From DASZIT01 sp963709665 (GTDB taxonomy: Bacteria > Actinomycetota > Acidimicrobiia > Acidimicrobiales > RAAP-2), in assembly GCA_963709665.1 (NCBI GenBank), contig CAVPWU010000007.1, positions 124,001 through 188,000 of the forward strand: a stretch of 64,000 nt of DNA, in the 5' to 3' direction. Below are positions 60,889-64,000 of this stretch, piece by piece. Below the pieces are notes generated by a model. It had not been told where the DNA came from. It made no database searches and saw only the letters and a program-made list of their open reading frames with translations. A program made the translations under genes and the position numbers. Every line of letters begins with the position of its first letter. Within the stretch, counting starts at the first letter, position 1.

Positions 60889-62985
60889 CTACTCCCCGCG
60901 CGCCTTGGCGATGATCTCCTTGGCGATTGACTCGGGGACCTCGTTGTACGCGTGGAACTGCATCGAGTACGTCGCCCGTCCCTGGGTGCGCGACCGCAGG
61001 TCGGTAGCGTAGCCGAACATGTCGCTCAGCGGTACCTGCGCCCGCACGATGTGGCTGTTCCCGCGCTGCTCCATGCCCTCGACCTTGCCCCGTCGGGCCG
61101 AGAGGTCGCCGATCACGTCGCCCATGTAGTCCTCGGGGGTGGTGACCTCCACGGCCATCACCGGCTCGAGGAGCACGGGGTCGGCCAGGTTGGCGGCCTT
61201 CTTGATGGCCATCGAGCCGGCGATCTTGAACGCCATCTCCGAGGAGTCGACGTCGTGGTAGGAGCCGTAGGTGAGGATGACCTTGATGTCCACCGTGGGG
61301 TAGCCGGCCAGGACGCCGGAGGTGATGGACTCCCGGATCCCCTGGTCGATGGAGGGGATGTACTCCTTGGGGATGACCCCGCCGGTGATCTTGTCCTCGA
61401 AGATGTAGCCGCCGCCGGGGCCGGTGGGCTCCAGGGTGATGACCACGTGGCCGTACTGGCCCTTGCCACCGGTCTGGCGGATGTAGCGGAGCTCGACCTT
61501 CTCGACCGTCTTGCGGACCGTCTCGCGGTAGGCCACCTGGGGCTTGCCCACGTTGGCGTCCACGTTGAACTCGCGGAGCATCCGGTCCACCAGGACCTCG
61601 AGGTGGAGCTCGCCCATGCCGGAGATGACCGTCTGGCCGGTCTCCTCGTCGGAGTGCACCCGGAAGGTGGGGTCCTCCTCGGACAGGGCGAAGAGCGCCT
61701 TGGACAGCTTGTCCTGGTCGACCTTGGTCTTCGGCTCGACGGCCACGTGGATCACCGGCTCCGGGAAGGTCAGCGACTCGAGGATGACCTGGTCATCGGG
61801 GTCGCAGAGCGTGTCACCGGTGGTCGTCTGCTTGAGGCCGACCGCCGCCACGATGTCCCCGGCGAAGCAGGCTTCCATGTCCTCGCGGGTGTTGGCGTGC
61901 ATCTGCAGGAGGCGCCCGATGCGCTCCTTGCGGTCCTTGGTGGAGTTGACCACGCCCGAGCCCTTGGCCAGGGTCCCCGAGTACACCCGGAGATAGGTCA
62001 GCTTGCCCACGTAGGGGTCGGTCATGATCTTGAAGGCCAGGGCCGAGAACGGGGCGTCGTCCTCCGCCGGGCGCTCCACCAGCTGGTCCTCCTTGCGCGG
62101 GACGGTGCCCACGGTCGGGGGGATGTCCAGCGGGCTGGGCAGGTAGTCGACCACGGCGTCGAGCATGGGCTGGACGCCCTTGTTCTTGAAGGCGGAGCCG
62201 CAGAGGATCGGGATGGCGGCGGTGGAGAGGGTGACGGTCCGCAGGCCGTTCTGGAGGTCGAGGGCGGTGATCTCCTCGTCGGCCAGGTACTTCTCCATGA
62301 TGGTGTCGTCGTGGTTGGAGAGGACGTCGATCAGCTGGTGGCGGGCCTCCTCGGCCTCTTCCTGCATGTCGGCGGGGATGGGCTCCTCGGTCCACTCCTC
62401 GCCCATGCCGTCGTCCCAGACCAGGGCCCGCATGTGGATCAGGTCCACCACGCCCCGGAAGCCGCCCTCCGCCCCGATGGGCAGCTGGCAGACGGCCGGC
62501 ACCGCGTCGAGGCGGTCCTTGATCATGTCCACGCACATGTTGAAGTCGGCACCGGTCCGGTCCATCTTGTTGATGAAGCAGATCCGGGGGACCTCGTACT
62601 TGTTGGCCTGGCGCCAGACCGTCTCGGTCTGCGGCTCCACGCCGGCCACGGCGTCGAAGACCGCCACCGCGCCGTCCAGCACCCGCAGGGAGCGCTCCAC
62701 CTCCACCGTGAAGTCGACGTGGCCCGGGGTGTCGATGATGTTGATGACCGTGTCGCGCCAGCGGCAGGTGGTGGCCGCCGAGGTGATGGTGATGCCGCGC
62801 TCCTGCTCCTGGACCATCCAGTCCATGGTGGCGGCACCTTCGTGGACCTCACCGATCTTGTAGTTCTTCCCCGTGTAGTAGAGGATCCGCTCGGTGGTGG
62901 TGGTCTTCCCCGCGTCGATGTGGGCCATGATCCCGATGTTGCGGGTATTGGCGAGGGAGTGGGTACGGGTGGGCATCTCAGCCAT
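60889..62985 (-). CDS. fusA: Elongation factor G
   Basis: GTPase driving ribosome translocation. 698 residues: G1 IMAHIDAGKTTTTERIL near residue 19, G2 QEQERGITITSAATT near residue 60, G3 DTPGHVDF near residue 86 and G4 NKMD near residue 140. Domain II (GSAFKNKGVQPMLDAVVDYL), domain IV (GYPTVDIKVILTYGSYHDVD) and the terminal domain V are complete. No sign of the truncated or G-prime-deleted EF-G2. Start ATG at 62985 (MAEMPTRTHSL). Between rpsG (68-bp gap) and tuf, the standard str order. Confidence 0.98.
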   Translation of the reverse strand: MAEMPTRTHSLANTRNIGIMAHIDAGKTTTTERILYYTGKNYKIGEVHEGAATMDWMVQEQERGITITSAATTCRWRDTVINIIDTPGHVDFTVEVERSLRVLDGAVAVFDAVAGVEPQTETVWRQANKYEVPRICFINKMDRTGADFNMCVDMIKDRLDAVPAVCQLPIGAEGGFRGVVDLIHMRALVWDDGMGEEWTEEPIPADMQEEAEEARHQLIDVLSNHDDTIMEKYLADEEITALDLQNGLRTVTLSTAAIPILCGSAFKNKGVQPMLDAVVDYLPSPLDIPPTVGTVPRKEDQLVERPAEDDAPFSALAFKIMTDPYVGKLTYLRVYSGTLAKGSGVVNSTKDRKERIGRLLQMHANTREDMEACFAGDIVAAVGLKQTTTGDTLCDPDDQVILESLTFPEPVIHVAVEPKTKVDQDKLSKALFALSEEDPTFRVHSDEETGQTVISGMGELHLEVLVDRMLREFNVDANVGKPQVAYRETVRKTVEKVELRYIRQTGGKGQYGHVVITLEPTGPGGGYIFEDKITGGVIPKEYIPSIDQGIRESITSGVLAGYPTVDIKVILTYGSYHDVDSSEMAFKIAGSMAIKKAANLADPVLLEPVMAVEVTTPEDYMGDVIGDLSARRGKVEGMEQRGNSHIVRAQVPLSDMFGYATDLRSRTQGRATYSMQFHAYNEVPESIAKEIIAKARGE

Positions 62986-63053
62986 GATTGATCAGCTCTC
63001 GGGTCGTGCTCGTAGGTCAGCTGGGGGGTCGGTGCGGGTGGGCCCGCACCCTC

Positions 63054-63524
63054 CTACCAACGGTAGTGGGCGAAGGCCTTGTTCGACTCGGCCATCTTGT
63101 GCATGTCCTCACGGCGCTTGGCCGCCGCCCCGATGCCGTTGGCGGCGTCGCGGATCTCGTTGGACAGGCGCTCGGCCGCCGTCTTCTCCCGCCGCTGCTG
63201 GGAGTAGGAGACCAGCCAGCGGATGGCCAGCGTGGTCGCCCGACGGGGGCGGACCTCCACCGGCACCTGGTAGGTGGCGCCACCCACCCGGCGGCTCTTG
63301 ACCTCGAGCTCGGGACGGGTGTTCTCCACGGCCTTCTTGAGGACGGCCACCGGGTCGCCGCCCGACTTCTCGGCCACGTCGGCCAGGGCGTCGTAGACGA
63401 TCCGCTCGGCCAGGGTGCGCTTCCCCCGGCTCAGGACCTTGTTGACCACCTGGGTCACCAGGACCGAGTGGTAGACGGGGTCGGGGATGAGTTCGCGTCG
63501 GGGTGCGGGTCCACTGCGGGGCAC
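63054..63524 (-). CDS. rpsG: Ribosomal protein S7
   Basis: 30S head assembly initiator and E-site protein; represses the str operon in E. coli. 156 residues from GTG 63524: PRSGPAPRRELIPDPVYHSV, LVTQVVNKVLSRGKRTLAER near residue 22, VENTRPELEVKSRRVGGATY near residue 69 and RREDMHKMAESNKAFAHYRW at the end. A longer open frame upstream overlaps rpsL and is rejected because homologues are 156 residues. It follows rpsL by one base. Confidence 0.97.
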   Translation of the reverse strand: MPRSGPAPRRELIPDPVYHSVLVTQVVNKVLSRGKRTLAERIVYDALADVAEKSGGDPVAVLKKAVENTRPELEVKSRRVGGATYQVPVEVRPRRATTLAIRWLVSYSQQRREKTAAERLSNEIRDAANGIGAAAKRREDMHKMAESNKAFAHYRW

Positions 63525-63525
63525 G

Positions 63526-63897
63526 TCAGGACTCCTTCTTGGCGCCGTAGCGGCTGCGGGCTTGGTTGCGGTCTCGGACACCCGAGGCGTCCAGGGTGCC
63601 GCGGATGACCTTGTAGCGGACACCCGGGAGGTCCTTCACACGGCCACCACGCACCAGGACGATGGAGTGCTCCTGGAGGTTGTGGCCCTCACCCGGGATG
63701 TAGGCGGTGATCTCGAGCCCGCTGGTCAGCCGCACACGGGCCACCTTCCGGAGCGCCGAGTTCGGCTTCTTCGGGGTGTGGGTGTACACGCGGGTGCAGA
63801 CGCCACGCCGCTGGGGGGCGCCCTTCAGGGCCGGCGTCTTGCTCTTGGTGGGCTTGGTCGCCCGACCCTTGCGGACGAGCTGGGAAATCGTGGGCAC
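63526..63897 (-). CDS. rpsL: Ribosomal protein S12
   Basis: 30S decoding-centre protein. 123 residues: PTISQLVRKGRATKPTKSKT, GVCTRVYTHTPKKPNSALRK near residue 33, IPGEGHNLQEHSIVLVRGGR near residue 68 and VKDLPGVRYKVIRGTLDASG. The lysines in TPKKPNSALRK (Lys43 of E. coli) and RYKVIRG (Lys88) are wild type, so ordinary streptomycin sensitivity is expected at this locus. First gene of the str cluster in the window. Confidence 0.98.
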   Translation of the reverse strand: MPTISQLVRKGRATKPTKSKTPALKGAPQRRGVCTRVYTHTPKKPNSALRKVARVRLTSGLEITAYIPGEGHNLQEHSIVLVRGGRVKDLPGVRYKVIRGTLDASGVRDRNQARSRYGAKKES

Positions 63898-64000
63898 GCG
63901 CTACCTCTAGCTAGTGGACTGCGGGGTTGGTCGCAGCAGCAGCTGCAAACCTCGGACTGCGGTGGGCACGGAACGCCCTCGGGCGTCGATCGTGCGAACA
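63898..64000 (-). other. rpsL upstream leader (partial)
   Basis: 103 bases upstream of rpsL, cut by the window edge. AGAGGTAGC before the ATG is the ribosome binding site. Two 9-bp direct repeats, GGACTGCGG at 63916-63924 and 63954-63962 (plus strand), and a small inverted repeat ACGCCC / GGGCGT (63973-63978 / 63981-63986) are visible. A promoter cannot be fixed. Confidence 0.4.

Overview
The window is a contiguous piece of a strongly GC-rich bacterial chromosome. Gene content and order point to Actinomycetota, most likely the class Acidimicrobiia or a close relative. The indicators are a decaprenylphosphoryl-arabinose cassette (UbiA-type DPPR synthase, DprE1, DprE2), a CBS-less GuaB3 next to guaA, an actinobacterial rplM-rpsI-glmM-glmS-acpS-nnr-alr-tsaE-tsaB-rimI-tsaD run ending at groES-groEL, and frequent GTG starts. 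The class-level placement is an inference. Most genes are on the minus strand. No tRNA, rRNA, CRISPR array, transposase, integrase or phage gene was recognised.

Layout. (1) 1-6.5 kb: VOC protein, malate dehydrogenase, zinc-ribbon protein, a secreted two-repeat-family protein, MTHF reductase and two envelope proteins. (2) 6.6-10 kb: purN-purH-folD-cupin, a compact purine/one-carbon operon. (3) 10.3-13.7 kb: HAD phosphatase, sucD, sucC and a stand-alone B12-binding domain of methylmalonyl-CoA mutase type. (4) 13.8-19 kb: DPPR synthase-dprE1-dprE2, convergent with a GT-C-like membrane protein. (5) 19-24 kb: pcrA, guaA (frameshifted) and guaB3. (6) 24-28 kb: NUDIX hydrolase, FAD oxidoreductase, YbjQ protein, a small membrane protein and a DinB-like protein. 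(7) 28-31 kb: groEL-groES with a CIRCE operator and a clear promoter. (8) 30-41 kb: tRNA t6A genes (tsaD, tsaB, tsaE) with rimI, family-4 UDG, alr, nnr, acpS, glmS, glmM, rpsI (frameshifted) and rplM. (9) 41-64 kb: truA, rplQ, rpoA, rpsD, rpsK, rpsM, rpmJ, infA, map, adk, secY, then the spc, S10 and str ribosomal clusters down to rpsL.

How it fits together. The right half is translation, secretion and RNA polymerase alpha. The middle makes cell-wall precursors (GlmS/GlmM to UDP-GlcNAc, Alr to D-Ala, DprE1/E2 to decaprenylphosphoryl arabinose) and repairs nucleotide and cofactor damage. Many neighbours overlap by 4 bp (GTGA or ATGA), which implies translational coupling.

Points of interest. 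Two essential genes (guaA, rpsI) carry single-base insertions, and a third (acpS) runs on about 120 codons into nnr, which suggests residual assembly indels. infA appears to start at CTG. DprE1 has Ala where mycobacterial DprE1 has the benzothiazinone-target Cys387. Four neighbouring r-proteins (L29, S3, L22, L4) have long C-terminal extensions, three of them strongly acidic. A structured region of about 350 bp with its own promoter splits rpsJ from rplC. I found no convincing new defence or mobile system.
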